Assembly (NCBI GenBank): GCA_937916395.1
Contig: CALFTN010000033.1
Span: 1-64,000, forward strand
Length of the DNA: 64,000 nt
DNA from: an uncultured Clostridia bacterium
GTDB taxonomy: Bacteria > Bacillota > Clostridia > Oscillospirales > Acutalibacteraceae
Direction of reading: 5' to 3'
Shown one piece after another: positions 43,317 through 53,130 of the stretch; position 1 is the stretch's first letter, and every line of letters begins with the position of its first letter. The notes under the pieces were generated by a model. It was not told where the DNA came from. It did not search any database and was given only the letters and a program-made list of their open reading frames with translations. A program made the position numbers and the translations under genes.

Positions 43317-44411
43317 TTATCTGTTTTTGAAAAGGTCAAGAATGTCAACAATATCGTCATCATCTGAAGATGAAGTTGTTTCTGGCTCTGCCGAAACAGA
43401 TGGCATACCCATACCAACACCTGCACCAGCTTTATTTGGGAAACCGTTAATATCTGTACCAAAGCCAGTAGCAATAACAGTAACAACCATTTCATCATCA
43501 AGTGTTTCGTCAAATGTAACACCGAAGATGATGTTTGCATCTGCATCTGCTGCACTTGAAACGATTGTTGCTGAATCTTCAACTTCTTCAAGAGTAATAT
43601 CAGGAGAAGCTGTAATGCTGATGATAAGACCTTTTGCACCTTGAATTGTTGTTTCAAGAAGTGGGCTTGAAACTGCTGCGTTTGCTGCAGCTGCAGCCTT
43701 TTCTTTACCAGAAGCACGACCAACACCCATGTGAGCGTGACCAGCGTCTTTCATAACAGCACTAATATCAGCAAAGTCTAAGTTGATAAGACCAGGAACT
43801 TTAATAAGGTCTGAAATACTCTTAACACCCTGACGAAGAACATCATCTGCAATACCGAATGCGTTTGCAAAAGTAATTTTCTGCTCTGAAACGAGTTTAA
43901 GTCTTTCGTTAGGAATAACAATAAGGCTGTCAACATGCTGAGCAAGCTCTGCAATACCTGCTTCTGCTTGTTGCATTCTCTTTCTGCCTTCAAACTGGAA
44001 TGGCTTTGTAACGATACCAACTGTGAGAATGCCACGTTCTTTAGCAATCTGAGCAATTGCAGGTGCAGCACCTGTACCAGTACCACCGCCCATACCAGCA
44101 GTAATGAATACCATATTTGTATCAGCTAATGTATCTATAATAATGTCACGGCTTTCTTCAGCAGCTTTAAGACCCATTTCTGGACGAGCACCTGCACCAC
44201 GACCGCCTGTAACTTTATCACCAATAGCAATTTTATGTGTAGCTTTTGATGTTTCGAGAGCTTGTCTGTCTGTATTAATTGCAACAAACTCAACGCCCTG
44301 AACACCAGCAGTAACCATTCTGTTAATAGCGTTACCGCCACCGCCACCAACACCGATGACTTTTATTTGAGTAGATTCTTCGAATTCAGTTGTAACATTT
44401 TCAAATGCCAT
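43317..44411 (-). CDS. ftsZ: Cell division protein FtsZ
   Basis: Tubulin-like GTPase forming the cytokinetic Z ring; 364 residues. GTP-binding signature GGGTGTG (108-114), GGGGGN (22-27) and the T7 synergy loop NLDFADI. After a variable linker the C-terminal peptide [12 protein letters not shown] corresponds to the conserved tail that binds membrane tethers. ATG with AGGAGG upstream. It has its own promoter and follows ftsQ; ftsA is not present. Confidence 0.98.
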   Translation of the reverse strand: MAFENVTTEFEESTQIKVIGVGGGGGNAINRMVTAGVQGVEFVAINTDRQALETSKATHKIAIGDKVTGGRGAGARPEMGLKAAEESRDIIIDTLADTNMVFITAGMGGGTGTGAAPAIAQIAKERGILTVGIVTKPFQFEGRKRMQQAEAGIAELAQHVDSLIVIPNERLKLVSEQKITFANAFGIADDVLRQGVKSISDLIKVPGLINLDFADISAVMKDAGHAHMGVGRASGKEKAAAAANAAVSSPLLETTIQGAKGLIISITASPDITLEEVEDSATIVSSAADADANIIFGVTFDETLDDEMVVTVIATGFGTDINGFPNKAGAGVGMGMPSVSAEPETTSSSDDDDIVDILDLFKNR

Positions 44412-44497
44412 TTGAACTTCCTCCTAATCGTATAAAACACATTATGTCAAAAAGTATAAATTAACACTTGTGCAAAACTTTCCAATTTATCCATATA

Positions 44498-44526
44498 ATG
44501 TTAACACACAACTTAAAGAATATCAA
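44498..44526 (-). promoter_or_regulatory. ftsZ promoter
   Basis: Minus strand -35 TTGATA (44521-44526), 17-bp spacer, -10 TAACAT (44498-44503), about 85 bases before the ftsZ ATG, within the 188-bp ftsQ-ftsZ gap. Confidence 0.65.
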
Positions 44527-44599
44527 GTAATTTTTTCTATTTTTGTCGCCTTTTTTGCATTTTTATTAAAAATTTACTAAAAAACGATTATTTAAGCAC

Positions 44600-45565
44600 T
44601 TAATTTTCACTTGTTTTAACTGTTGTTTCATTCTTTTCGTTATCTTTATTTTTGTTTTTATCTTCCTTTTTATCCTCAGAAGATGAATTTTTTTCAGTTG
44701 TTTCTTCTAAACCAGCTTTAAAGAACACTTTTGGGTCTGTTCTCAAGTCAAGAACACCAGTTTCATATTGGTTAATTTCATTTTCACGGTCAATAGCAGA
44801 AGCTGCTCTTAAAATTTTTGTTTCAAGCTTTACTGCAGGACCTACAAGAATTTTAATTCTATTATCATATTTCATTGTAATAGCTGAAACATCAGTTAAA
44901 TCAATTTCTGTCATTCCATATATATCAGCTTTAGCAGATGCCTTCAGCAATTGAATCAGAATATCCCCTGTATCTTTTGTTTTAAATGTAACTATTTCAC
45001 CTAGTTTATAGCTTTCTACTTCTACACCAGCAACAACAGGAATTCCTTTTGAAACAGTTTTAGAATCTGTATCCAAGACCTTACCCTCATCATTTATGAG
45101 AATATATGAACCTTGGTTGTTTGATATAGCAGCAGAAGCAACTGTATCGGTAACATTTATAACAAGCGTTGATGGTAAATCCCTCTCAATTACCACAGAG
45201 CCAACATAAGGAAGATTTGACAAAAGATTTTTCGAAACACTGTTTTCACTTACAAGCAAAAGACTGTCGCCAACTGCAACACCAGAATTTTCAATTATAA
45301 CCTTTTGTTGATAAACAGCTGAGCCTTTAGCTTTTATTGTATCAATTTTAAAAAATACTGTTACTGCCAGAACGAAGCCTACTATTAAAACAATAAAAAG
45401 CATAAACAAAGAAAGTATTGCCTTTCTTATTGCTCTTTTTCTTTTTAAAATTATCTTTTTTCTTGAACGAATTTCATCACGTGACAATTGTTGCCCACTG
45501 ACTCCTGTAAAATCAGTAGGCAATTTTATTATCTTTGATGTATTATTCTTCTTAGGTGTTGCCAT
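44600..45565 (-). CDS. ftsQ: Cell division protein FtsQ/DivIB
   Basis: 321-residue bitopic protein: a basic cytoplasmic tail (1-48), one membrane helix (49-72), a POTRA domain (about 73-145, FFKIDTIKAKG...) and the FtsQ/DivIB beta domain to about 280, then a charged Glu/Lys/Asn tail. It bridges early and late division proteins outside the membrane. ATG with AGGATGGAG upstream, 4 bp after murA. Confidence 0.88.
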   Translation of the reverse strand: MATPKKNNTSKIIKLPTDFTGVSGQQLSRDEIRSRKKIILKRKRAIRKAILSLFMLFIVLIVGFVLAVTVFFKIDTIKAKGSAVYQQKVIIENSGVAVGDSLLLVSENSVSKNLLSNLPYVGSVVIERDLPSTLVINVTDTVASAAISNNQGSYILINDEGKVLDTDSKTVSKGIPVVAGVEVESYKLGEIVTFKTKDTGDILIQLLKASAKADIYGMTEIDLTDVSAITMKYDNRIKILVGPAVKLETKILRAASAIDRENEINQYETGVLDLRTDPKVFFKAGLEETTEKNSSSEDKKEDKNKNKDNEKNETTVKTSEN

Positions 45566-45569
45566 AATT

Positions 45570-46826
45570 TTACTCCATCCTGATTATATCTGCATTAAGC
45601 ATACATAAGTTGTTTTCAAAATTCTCATAGCCACGGTCAATATGTTTTAAAGAACCAACCTCTGTTGTTCCAAAGGCAACAAGACCAGCTAAAACAAGTG
45701 CTGAACCACCCCTTAAATCTGGCGAAACCACACTTGCACCATATAATCTTTTTACGCCGTCTATTACAGCAACTCTGCCTTCTGTTCTGATTTTAGCACC
45801 CATCCTAAGAAGCTCTGGCACATGCTTAAAACGGCTTTCAAATATATTTTCTACAATAACACTCGTACCATCCGCCACTGTTGCAAGAGTCATAATCGGC
45901 GCTTGTGCATCTGTTGGAAAACCAGGGAATGGCTGTGTTATGAGTTTATCAATTCTATGAAGTTTTAAAGGTGCTTTAAGGCGTATTTCATTACATTTAA
46001 TTGATATTTCGCAACCAGTTTCTTCAAGAACCGGAAGAATCGAATTAAGGTGTTGTGGTACAGTGTTTTTTAACGAAATATCACCACCTGTAATTGCACC
46101 AGCAAATAAATATGTTGCCGCAGCAATTCTGTCACATATAACAGAATGTTCAGAAGCCACCAATTTTTTAACACCGTCAATAACAATTACACTCTCGCCA
46201 GCACCTGAGATTTTTGCACCACACTTATTCAAAAAATTACACAAATCAATAATTTCAGGTTCTCGTGCTGCATTTATAATTGTAGTAGTACCCTCTGAAA
46301 CACTTGCTAAAAGAACTGCATTTTCAGTAGCTCCGACACTCGGAAAGGTAAGCGTGATTTTTGTTCCTTTTAATTTTTGGGGAATTGTGCAAAGAAGCTT
46401 CCCATAACTCTCCTCAATGTCAACACCTAATTTTCGCATTGCGAAAAGATGCAAATCAATTGGTCTCAAACCAATCTCACATCCACCGGGAGTTGAAATT
46501 TTTGCCTTTCTTGCTCTGCCTAAGATAGCACCAAGAAAAACAACAGAAGAACGCATCTCTCGCATTAAGTTTTCTGGAATTTCAAAGCCAGAAGCTGAAG
46601 TGCTGTCTACTATTAAATCTGTTCCACGTCTCTCAGTTTTACAACCTAAATTCTCTAAGATTTTAATCGTACATTCTACATCAGAAAGACGTGGGCAATT
46701 ATGTATGATTGACTTTCCATTCACTAAATACGTTGCCGCAAGTATTGGTAACGCACTATTTTTTGAACCCTGTGCAACTAAACTACCATTTAATCTTCTA
46801 CCGCCATTAATTACTAATGAAGCCAT
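45570..46826 (-). CDS. murA: UDP-N-acetylglucosamine 1-carboxyvinyltransferase (MurA)
   Basis: First committed enzyme of peptidoglycan synthesis, adding enolpyruvate to UDP-GlcNAc. 418 residues. Lys22 (SKNSALP) and the catalytic, fosfomycin-sensitive Cys116 in STPGGCEIG are present. ATG with AAAGGTG upstream. Its place between murG and ftsQ, where murB or murC are often found, is noteworthy. Confidence 0.96.
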   Translation of the reverse strand: MASLVINGGRRLNGSLVAQGSKNSALPILAATYLVNGKSIIHNCPRLSDVECTIKILENLGCKTERRGTDLIVDSTSASGFEIPENLMREMRSSVVFLGAILGRARKAKISTPGGCEIGLRPIDLHLFAMRKLGVDIEESYGKLLCTIPQKLKGTKITLTFPSVGATENAVLLASVSEGTTTIINAAREPEIIDLCNFLNKCGAKISGAGESVIVIDGVKKLVASEHSVICDRIAAATYLFAGAITGGDISLKNTVPQHLNSILPVLEETGCEISIKCNEIRLKAPLKLHRIDKLITQPFPGFPTDAQAPIMTLATVADGTSVIVENIFESRFKHVPELLRMGAKIRTEGRVAVIDGVKRLYGASVVSPDLRGGSALVLAGLVAFGTTEVGSLKHIDRGYENFENNLCMLNADIIRME

Positions 46827-46888
46827 AAATCCACACCTTTCAAAGTGCTATGCTTCATACTATGTTACAGCGGTAATTTTGGTTACAA

Positions 46889-48007
46889 TCACTTTTTAAT
46901 AAGTGATAAAACAATATCTGCAATCTGTTCTTTTGCGTTAAGTGTTGCCATTTTCTTGGCATTTGCACCTATTTCTTTAAGTCTTTCACTATCGCTTATA
47001 AGCTTATTTATTTCATCAAGAAGTCTGTCGCCTGTTAAATCCTTTTCTTCAATAATAACTGCGGCACCGTTGTTAACAAGTGACATAGCGTTATGAAATT
47101 GATGATTTTCAGTAACATTTGGTGATGGTATAAGAATTGAAGCTTTACCTAATGCCTGAAATTCTGAAAGTGACGATGCACCTGCACGGCAAATTACAAG
47201 GTCCGAAGCAGAAAGGCAACGAGCCATATCGTTTATGTATTCTCTTATTTCAACATTTTTGGCATTCTCTAAATCTACACCTTTTTCTTTCATTAAATCT
47301 GGCACCCAGAGTCCATATTGACCTGTTGCAATAAGAAAATTACATGTGTTATCCTTCCAGATTTTTGAAACAACATCGGTTACCGCTTCATTTATTGCTC
47401 TTGCACCTAATGAACCACCCATTGAAAGAATTAATGGTTTTTCATCAAAGCCTAATTCTCTGCGTGATTTTACTGCATCGGCTTCTAAAAGCTCCCCTCT
47501 TACCGGAAGACCTGTCACTACCATTTTATTTTTTATAGTCATGTGCTGTTTTGCTTCTTCTGCAGTAAGCATAACAACATCTACTTTTTCTGCTAATGCT
47601 TTATTTGTAATACCAGGATAAGCATTCTGCTCGTGGATTGCTGTAGGAATACCCATCTTATTTGCCATTCTGACAACTGGCCCACTTACATATCCACCAA
47701 AGCCCACAACTACATCCGGTGAAAATTCATTAATTATTTTTTTTACTGCACCACTACTTTTTAAAAGCCTTGTTACAGTTTTGATATTCGCTTTGATTGC
47801 ATCTGGAGAGAAACTACGTTTAAAACCACTAATTTCAATGGTTTTCAAAGGAAAACCAGCTTGTGGTACAATTTTCGCCTCAATTCTGTCAGCGGTTCCT
47901 ACAAAGCAGATTTCTGCCTCAGGATGTCTTTTTTTAATTTCACCTGCTACTGCTAAAGCAGGGTTCACGTGACCGCCTGTGCCACCAGCCGCTATCATAA
48001 TTCTCAT
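46889..48007 (-). CDS. murG: UDP-GlcNAc:lipid I N-acetylglucosaminyltransferase (MurG)
   Basis: Makes lipid II on the inner face of the membrane. 372 residues from ATG 48007, set by AAAGGTG 6 bases upstream; the longer frame uses a GTG overlapping ftsW. N-terminal loop GGTGGHVNPALA, GGYVSGPVV, HEQNAYPG, and the C-terminal donor site with CRAGASSLSE and PNVTENHQ. Confidence 0.96.
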   Translation of the reverse strand: MRIMIAAGGTGGHVNPALAVAGEIKKRHPEAEICFVGTADRIEAKIVPQAGFPLKTIEISGFKRSFSPDAIKANIKTVTRLLKSSGAVKKIINEFSPDVVVGFGGYVSGPVVRMANKMGIPTAIHEQNAYPGITNKALAEKVDVVMLTAEEAKQHMTIKNKMVVTGLPVRGELLEADAVKSRRELGFDEKPLILSMGGSLGARAINEAVTDVVSKIWKDNTCNFLIATGQYGLWVPDLMKEKGVDLENAKNVEIREYINDMARCLSASDLVICRAGASSLSEFQALGKASILIPSPNVTENHQFHNAMSLVNNGAAVIIEEKDLTGDRLLDEINKLISDSERLKEIGANAKKMATLNAKEQIADIVLSLIKK

Positions 48008-48012
48008 TTCAT

Positions 48013-49275
48013 TCACCTTTTCACTTTGTTGTTTTTAAATGTATAAACTTTAGGCATATTTGCCTGACGTGAAACCGAAAGAACTGCACCCATCTCTGCA
48101 AGACACAGCCACATTGACGAACCGCCGTAGCTAAAAAACGGCAAACCGATACCGGTATTAGGAACTGTGTCTGTAACAACTGCTACATTAAGTGCCACCT
48201 GAAGACCCAACTGGAACACCATGCCAAACGCAACAAGTGAACCAAAACGGTCTTTTGCGTGCATACCTATGATAATTCCACGAACTATTAATGCACCATA
48301 AAGAAGTAAAATTGCAGTTGCCCCTACAAAGCCTAATTCTTCACAAACAATTGCAAAAATAAAGTCATTCTGTGGTTCTGAAACATAGAGATATTTTTCC
48401 TTTGAATTACCAAGCCCTGAACCAAAGAAGCCACCAGAACCAATTGCATAAAGCGACTGATTAGTTTGCCAACGTGCACCTGTAGGCTTATAATCTTTAT
48501 CTAACCACGCTTTTATACGCTCTGCCATATAATCTCTGAGAAGTGGAATATTGTCATATTCTTTTACAACAATTATTACAGCAACTATAGCAATCGTAGC
48601 ACCGATAGCAAACCATTTCGCTCTGCCCTCGCCAAGCCATAACATTATGACACCTATGCCAAGAATGAGAATTGTACCAGAAAGATGGCTTTCAAGTGCA
48701 ACAAGACCAGCAATGACAACTACAACAAAAAGATAATAAAACAAGGTGGTTGTGCCCTGTGATATTAATATTTTTTTACCGGAAATTTCATAAAGACGTT
48801 GGGCAAAGCTTTCTTTAGAAAGTTTGCTGCTGGTAAGTTTTTTATAATCCTTGTCAAGTCCCTTTGCTAAAAACAGAATGAGCATAAATTTTGCAACTTC
48901 TGATGGTTGGAACTGAAAAAATCCTAAATCAATCCAACGTTTAATGCCATCTTCACTTGGCATAAGCAAAACAACTACCAATAGCAATAATGAAACGCCC
49001 ATACCGAGTGTTCCAAAAAGCTTAAGATACTTATAATCAAGCTTTGAAACAACATACATTATAAGAAGACCTGTAAGTGCAAAAAACAACTGACGTTTAA
49101 AATAATGAAGACTATCGTTACCCTCTGTATTATAAAAAGCATAAAAATAGCTTGAAGAAAGTAACATTACAAGCCCTATTGCCAAAACAAGTAAGAGAAG
49201 CAAAAAGAATGGTAAATCCATATTATTTTTTATGAAAAAGTTATCTAAAAAGCCTTTTTTCTTTTTGTTTTCCAT
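48013..49275 (-). CDS. ftsW: Lipid II polymerase FtsW
   Basis: 420-residue SEDS-family septal peptidoglycan glycosyltransferase with about ten membrane segments. Characteristic stretches include RWIDLGFFQFQPSEVAKF, the ARWQTNQSLYAIGSGGFFGSGLGNS loop and the C-terminal GIGLPFFSYGGSS. Works with the class B PBP encoded in the same cluster. ATG with AGGAGG upstream. Confidence 0.95.
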   Translation of the reverse strand: MENKKKKGFLDNFFIKNNMDLPFFLLLLLVLAIGLVMLLSSSYFYAFYNTEGNDSLHYFKRQLFFALTGLLIMYVVSKLDYKYLKLFGTLGMGVSLLLLVVVLLMPSEDGIKRWIDLGFFQFQPSEVAKFMLILFLAKGLDKDYKKLTSSKLSKESFAQRLYEISGKKILISQGTTTLFYYLFVVVVIAGLVALESHLSGTILILGIGVIMLWLGEGRAKWFAIGATIAIVAVIIVVKEYDNIPLLRDYMAERIKAWLDKDYKPTGARWQTNQSLYAIGSGGFFGSGLGNSKEKYLYVSEPQNDFIFAIVCEELGFVGATAILLLYGALIVRGIIIGMHAKDRFGSLVAFGMVFQLGLQVALNVAVVTDTVPNTGIGLPFFSYGGSSMWLCLAEMGAVLSVSRQANMPKVYTFKNNKVKR

Positions 49276-49312
49276 TTACCTTCCTCCTTACTTTATTTTT
49301 AATTTTAAATTA

Positions 49313-50344
49313 TTATTTCAAGTTACCGAAATAAAAAAGAAGTATTGCTAATGCGCCACCAATAAATGTTATAAGAGTAAAAATCTTACAGATTTTTGTT
49401 TCTTTCCAACCACAAAGCTCAAAGTGGTGGTGAATTGGTGCCATTTTAAAGAAGCGTTTACCATGTGTCATTTTAAAGTAGCCAATCTGAATAATATCTG
49501 AGCCAAATTCTGCCACATAAATAATACCGATTAAAACTATTATGAACGGACAATCCACAGCGTATGCAAGTGCGACTATCATACCGCCCAAAAACATTGA
49601 GCCTAAGTCGCCCATCATAACTTTTGCAGGATGCCAGTTCCAGATAACGTAACCAACAAGACCACCCATTAACGCTGCTGACAAAAGACTCGCACCAAAG
49701 CAGTTACGAAGACCCGCAACAACTATAAAACAAGCCGCCGCCGCTGCAGTAACAGATGCACAAAGACCATCTACACCATCAGTAAAGTTCACGGCATTTG
49801 TTGTGCAGTAAATTACTGCAATACCAATCACCCAGAAGAATATTTTTGTTTCTACCATACCTAAGAATGGTATAAACATAGCACCTGTTGGGTTATCAAT
49901 ATAAAGTGTCAACAAATAACCAAGCATAACGATTATTTGAAGAACTGATTTTTGTTTAATAGAAAGACCCATATTACGCTTTTTAACAGCTTTTATGTAA
50001 TCGTCTAAAAATCCGATAAATGCAAAGCCCAAAGCCATTAAAATACCGCCGAATATTTTTATTTTCATCGAAGATGAAACTATATCATTAACAACAACTA
50101 TTTTACCATCTAAAATATGGTCAATCAAAGCCACAACACCGAATGAAACGAGAGTCGAAACTATGAACATTATACCACCCATAATAGGTGTACCTTGTTT
50201 GTCCTTATGCCATTTAGGACCAATATCCAAAATAGTCTGACCAAAGCTCAGCTTATGTAAAAACGGAATAACTACATAACCCAAACCGAAAGCAATTACA
50301 AAGCTGAGAATTGCCGCAAGACCTAATGCTAAATATAAATTCAT
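49313..50344 (-). CDS. mraY: Phospho-N-acetylmuramoyl-pentapeptide transferase (MraY)
   Basis: Ten-helix membrane enzyme forming lipid I from UDP-MurNAc-pentapeptide and undecaprenyl phosphate. 343 residues from ATG 50344, which overlaps the murF stop by 4 bp (ATGA) with AAGGAG upstream. Catalytic aspartates lie in GFLDDYIK and NFTDGVDGL; the HHHFE motif is near the end. Confidence 0.96.
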   Translation of the reverse strand: MNLYLALGLAAILSFVIAFGLGYVVIPFLHKLSFGQTILDIGPKWHKDKQGTPIMGGIMFIVSTLVSFGVVALIDHILDGKIVVVNDIVSSSMKIKIFGGILMALGFAFIGFLDDYIKAVKKRNMGLSIKQKSVLQIIVMLGYLLTLYIDNPTGAMFIPFLGMVETKIFFWVIGIAVIYCTTNAVNFTDGVDGLCASVTAAAAACFIVVAGLRNCFGASLLSAALMGGLVGYVIWNWHPAKVMMGDLGSMFLGGMIVALAYAVDCPFIIVLIGIIYVAEFGSDIIQIGYFKMTHGKRFFKMAPIHHHFELCGWKETKICKIFTLITFIGGALAILLFYFGNLK

Positions 50345-51696
50345 ACTTCCCACTCCTTATATAACTCATGGAAGATTTCTTCCATTTTCATTGAACGGCT
50401 ACCCTTGAAAAGAACCGTGTCGTTTTCTTTTAAAATTGATTTCAAAAAGCTTGTTAGCTCGCTTTTATCATTGAATGAGTAGGCTTCAGAGCCACTTTCT
50501 TCTGCACCTTTTTTAGTAAGGAGCGATAAATCACCAAATGTAAGAACAATATCAGTTTTTTCTTCACCTGCTATCTTACCTACCTCATAATGAGCAGTAT
50601 CGCTGTAGTCGCCCAGTTCAAGCATATCACCAAGAACTGCTATACTACGCGTTTTTTTAATTGTGTTGAGAGTTACAAGAGAGGCTTTCATACTGTCAGG
50701 ATTTGCATTGTAGCAATCTTCTATAAAAGTATAACCCTTAACCTCACGCACATTCTGTCGCATTCCCTCAGGTGCAAAATTTTTAAGTGAAGCAGCTGCT
50801 TCAGAAAGTGAAAAGCCCATCTTTTTGCCTGCACACATAGCACAAAGTGCGTTATAAACATTATGGACACCAACAGCAGGAACAAAAGCTTTTACACTCT
50901 CATTTTCACAAACGGCAGTAAATTCACTACCATCAGGCAAAAAGCTTATATCCTTTGCTTTCATATAAAGATTTTCTTCATCAATACCAAATCTTAAAAT
51001 TTCAAAATCATCGGTATTAATTGTAGAAAGCATATCATTATCACCATTAATAATAAGTGGTGAGCCTTTTTTCATTCCCTCGGTAATTTCATATTTTGCC
51101 TTTAAAATACCTTCTCGTGAACCCAGATTCTCAATATGAGCAGTACCAATATTCGTGATTATGCCAATATCTGGCATTACTGCTTCTGTAAGGCGTGAAA
51201 TCTCACCGAAATGATTCATACCCATTTCAATTACTGCCGCTTCGTGAGAATTTTCTAAACAAAACAATGTTTTTGGAACACCTATCTCATTGTTTAAGTT
51301 ACCCTGAGTTTTTAATGTATTGTACTTACATGAAAGAACAGCGTGAACCATTCCTTTGGTTGTGGTTTTACCTACGCTACCAGTAAGTGCAACAAACGGA
51401 ATTTTAAATTTTAATCTGTAACCCTTTGCAATCTGTAAAAGAGCTTTGCCAGTATCTTCAACCAGAAGAACCCTGTCACTTTCGCCATTATAACGACTGC
51501 AAACAACTGCTTTTGCACCTTTTTCTAAAACGTCTTCGACAAAGTCATTTGCATCAAAGCGTTCACCTTTTAAAGCCACAAAAAGAGTATTTTTATCAAT
51601 TACTCTGCTATCAGTTGAAATAGTATTTATTGTGCCTGTTAAATCTGTCTTAACATTACACCACTCTGCTATTTCGCTTAAAAATATTTCTTCCAA
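50341..51696 (-). CDS. murF: UDP-N-acetylmuramoyl-tripeptide-D-alanyl-D-alanine ligase (MurF)
   Basis: Mur ligase adding D-Ala-D-Ala. 451 residues with the ATP loop TGSVGKTTTK, EMGMNHFGEI and the DCYNANPDSM motif of MurF. TTG start at 51696 with GGTGA upstream, 12 bp after murE. Confidence 0.95.
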   Translation of the reverse strand: MEEIFLSEIAEWCNVKTDLTGTINTISTDSRVIDKNTLFVALKGERFDANDFVEDVLEKGAKAVVCSRYNGESDRVLLVEDTGKALLQIAKGYRLKFKIPFVALTGSVGKTTTKGMVHAVLSCKYNTLKTQGNLNNEIGVPKTLFCLENSHEAAVIEMGMNHFGEISRLTEAVMPDIGIITNIGTAHIENLGSREGILKAKYEITEGMKKGSPLIINGDNDMLSTINTDDFEILRFGIDEENLYMKAKDISFLPDGSEFTAVCENESVKAFVPAVGVHNVYNALCAMCAGKKMGFSLSEAAASLKNFAPEGMRQNVREVKGYTFIEDCYNANPDSMKASLVTLNTIKKTRSIAVLGDMLELGDYSDTAHYEVGKIAGEEKTDIVLTFGDLSLLTKKGAEESGSEAYSFNDKSELTSFLKSILKENDTVLFKGSRSMKMEEIFHELYKEWEV

Positions 51697-51708
51697 AAAA
51701 TCACCTGT

Positions 51709-53130
51709 TCAGATATTTTGTAATGCGTTTTTAATAATTTCTCTTTCATCATAATGAACACGCTCTGTACCTATTACCTGATAGAGCTCATGCCCCTTAC
51801 CTGCAAGAAGAATTGTATCCCCACTCTGAGCGATTCTCAAAGCCTCAGCTATTGCTTCACTTCTGTCGGTAATTGTTATTACCTCTGCCTTTGAACCAAC
51901 CGTGCCAATTAAAATCTCTTTAATAATTTCATCCGGGTCTTCTGTTCTTGGATTATCAGTCGTAACAATAACAATATCTGAGAGCTCAGTTGCCATTCTA
52001 CCCATTTTAGGACGTTTAGTTTTATCTCTGTCACCACCGCAACCAAAAAGAGTAATAACTCTACCTTTTGTAAAGCCTCTTACTGCATTAATTGCTTTTT
52101 CAAGTCCGTCAGGTGTATGAGCATAGTCGATAATAACTCCGAAAGGTGTATTAGTTTCAACCAATTCAAGTCTGCCTTTTACTGATTTTGCACTGCTTAT
52201 TGCTTTTGCTGTAACCTCTAAAGAGAAGCCTAATGCACTCACAGCACCAATAGCAGCCAATGAATTATAAACAGAAAAGTCGCCAGGGATATGAAAATCC
52301 ACCTTCAATTCATTGTTGATTTTATAAACTACTTTATTCTGGAAAAGCTCTGTATCACTTGCCTTTATATCGCAAGGATTATTTACACCATATCCAATTT
52401 TCTTACAAGACAGCCCATCCACCATAAACTGCGAGGCCTCATCATCAACATTTATAACTGCAGTATCACATGCTTTAAAAAGTTCTCTTTTACATTTTTT
52501 ATATTCATCAATAGTTCCGTGATAATCAAGATGGTCTTGTGTAAGATTAGTAAACACACCAACTTTAAAATTAATACCGGCAAGACGCATCTGATGAAAC
52601 GCTTGTGAAGATGTTTCCATAACACAATATTTTATATCATCATCTTCCATCATTTTAAAAAGCTTGTGCATATCGTAAGGGTCAGGAGTTGTGAGTTCTG
52701 TGTGGAATGCCTTATCTCCAACCATATTTTTAACAGTACCGATAAGTCCTGATTTAATACCCAATTCAGCCAATATATCTTTAACAATAAATGCTGTTGT
52801 TGTCTTACCATTAGTACCAGTTATGCCGATAAGCGTAATTTTATCAACTGAAGCACCAAAAAGATTTTTACACATAATAGCATACGCTTCACGTGTATTA
52901 TCAACAACAACTTGCTCCTTGAGACCCAAATCCTTTGACACAATTAAAGCTACAGCACCATTCTCCATAACTTCTTTTGCAAAATTATGACCATCGAAAC
53001 GAGCACCCGTTACACAAACAAATGCAGAGCCTGGTGCTACCTTTTTTGTGCTATCTGTAACATCACTTATTTCTCTGTCGATATAATCATTTTTTACATT
53101 TACGCCTTTTAATAATTCTGATAAAAGCAT
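51709..53130 (-). CDS. murE: UDP-MurNAc-tripeptide synthetase (MurE, meso-diaminopimelate adding)
   Basis: 473-residue Mur ligase with ATP loop GITGTNGKTTT and the specificity motif DNPRTEDP; the arginine in DNPR is the mark of meso-DAP enzymes as opposed to lysine-adding ones. This indicates A1gamma-type peptidoglycan. Its ATG overlaps the TAA of the upstream PBP gene (TAATG). Confidence 0.96.
   Translation of the reverse strand: MLLSELLKGVNVKNDYIDREISDVTDSTKKVAPGSAFVCVTGARFDGHNFAKEVMENGAVALIVSKDLGLKEQVVVDNTREAYAIMCKNLFGASVDKITLIGITGTNGKTTTAFIVKDILAELGIKSGLIGTVKNMVGDKAFHTELTTPDPYDMHKLFKMMEDDDIKYCVMETSSQAFHQMRLAGINFKVGVFTNLTQDHLDYHGTIDEYKKCKRELFKACDTAVINVDDEASQFMVDGLSCKKIGYGVNNPCDIKASDTELFQNKVVYKINNELKVDFHIPGDFSVYNSLAAIGAVSALGFSLEVTAKAISSAKSVKGRLELVETNTPFGVIIDYAHTPDGLEKAINAVRGFTKGRVITLFGCGGDRDKTKRPKMGRMATELSDIVIVTTDNPRTEDPDEIIKEILIGTVGSKAEVITITDRSEAIAEALRIAQSGDTILLAGKGHELYQVIGTERVHYDEREIIKNALQNI

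Noticed and set aside
43313..43726. 137-residue Leu/Gln-rich reading frame opposite-phase to ftsZ
   Set aside because: It is a shifted frame of the ftsZ coding sequence with low-complexity composition and no ribosome site.
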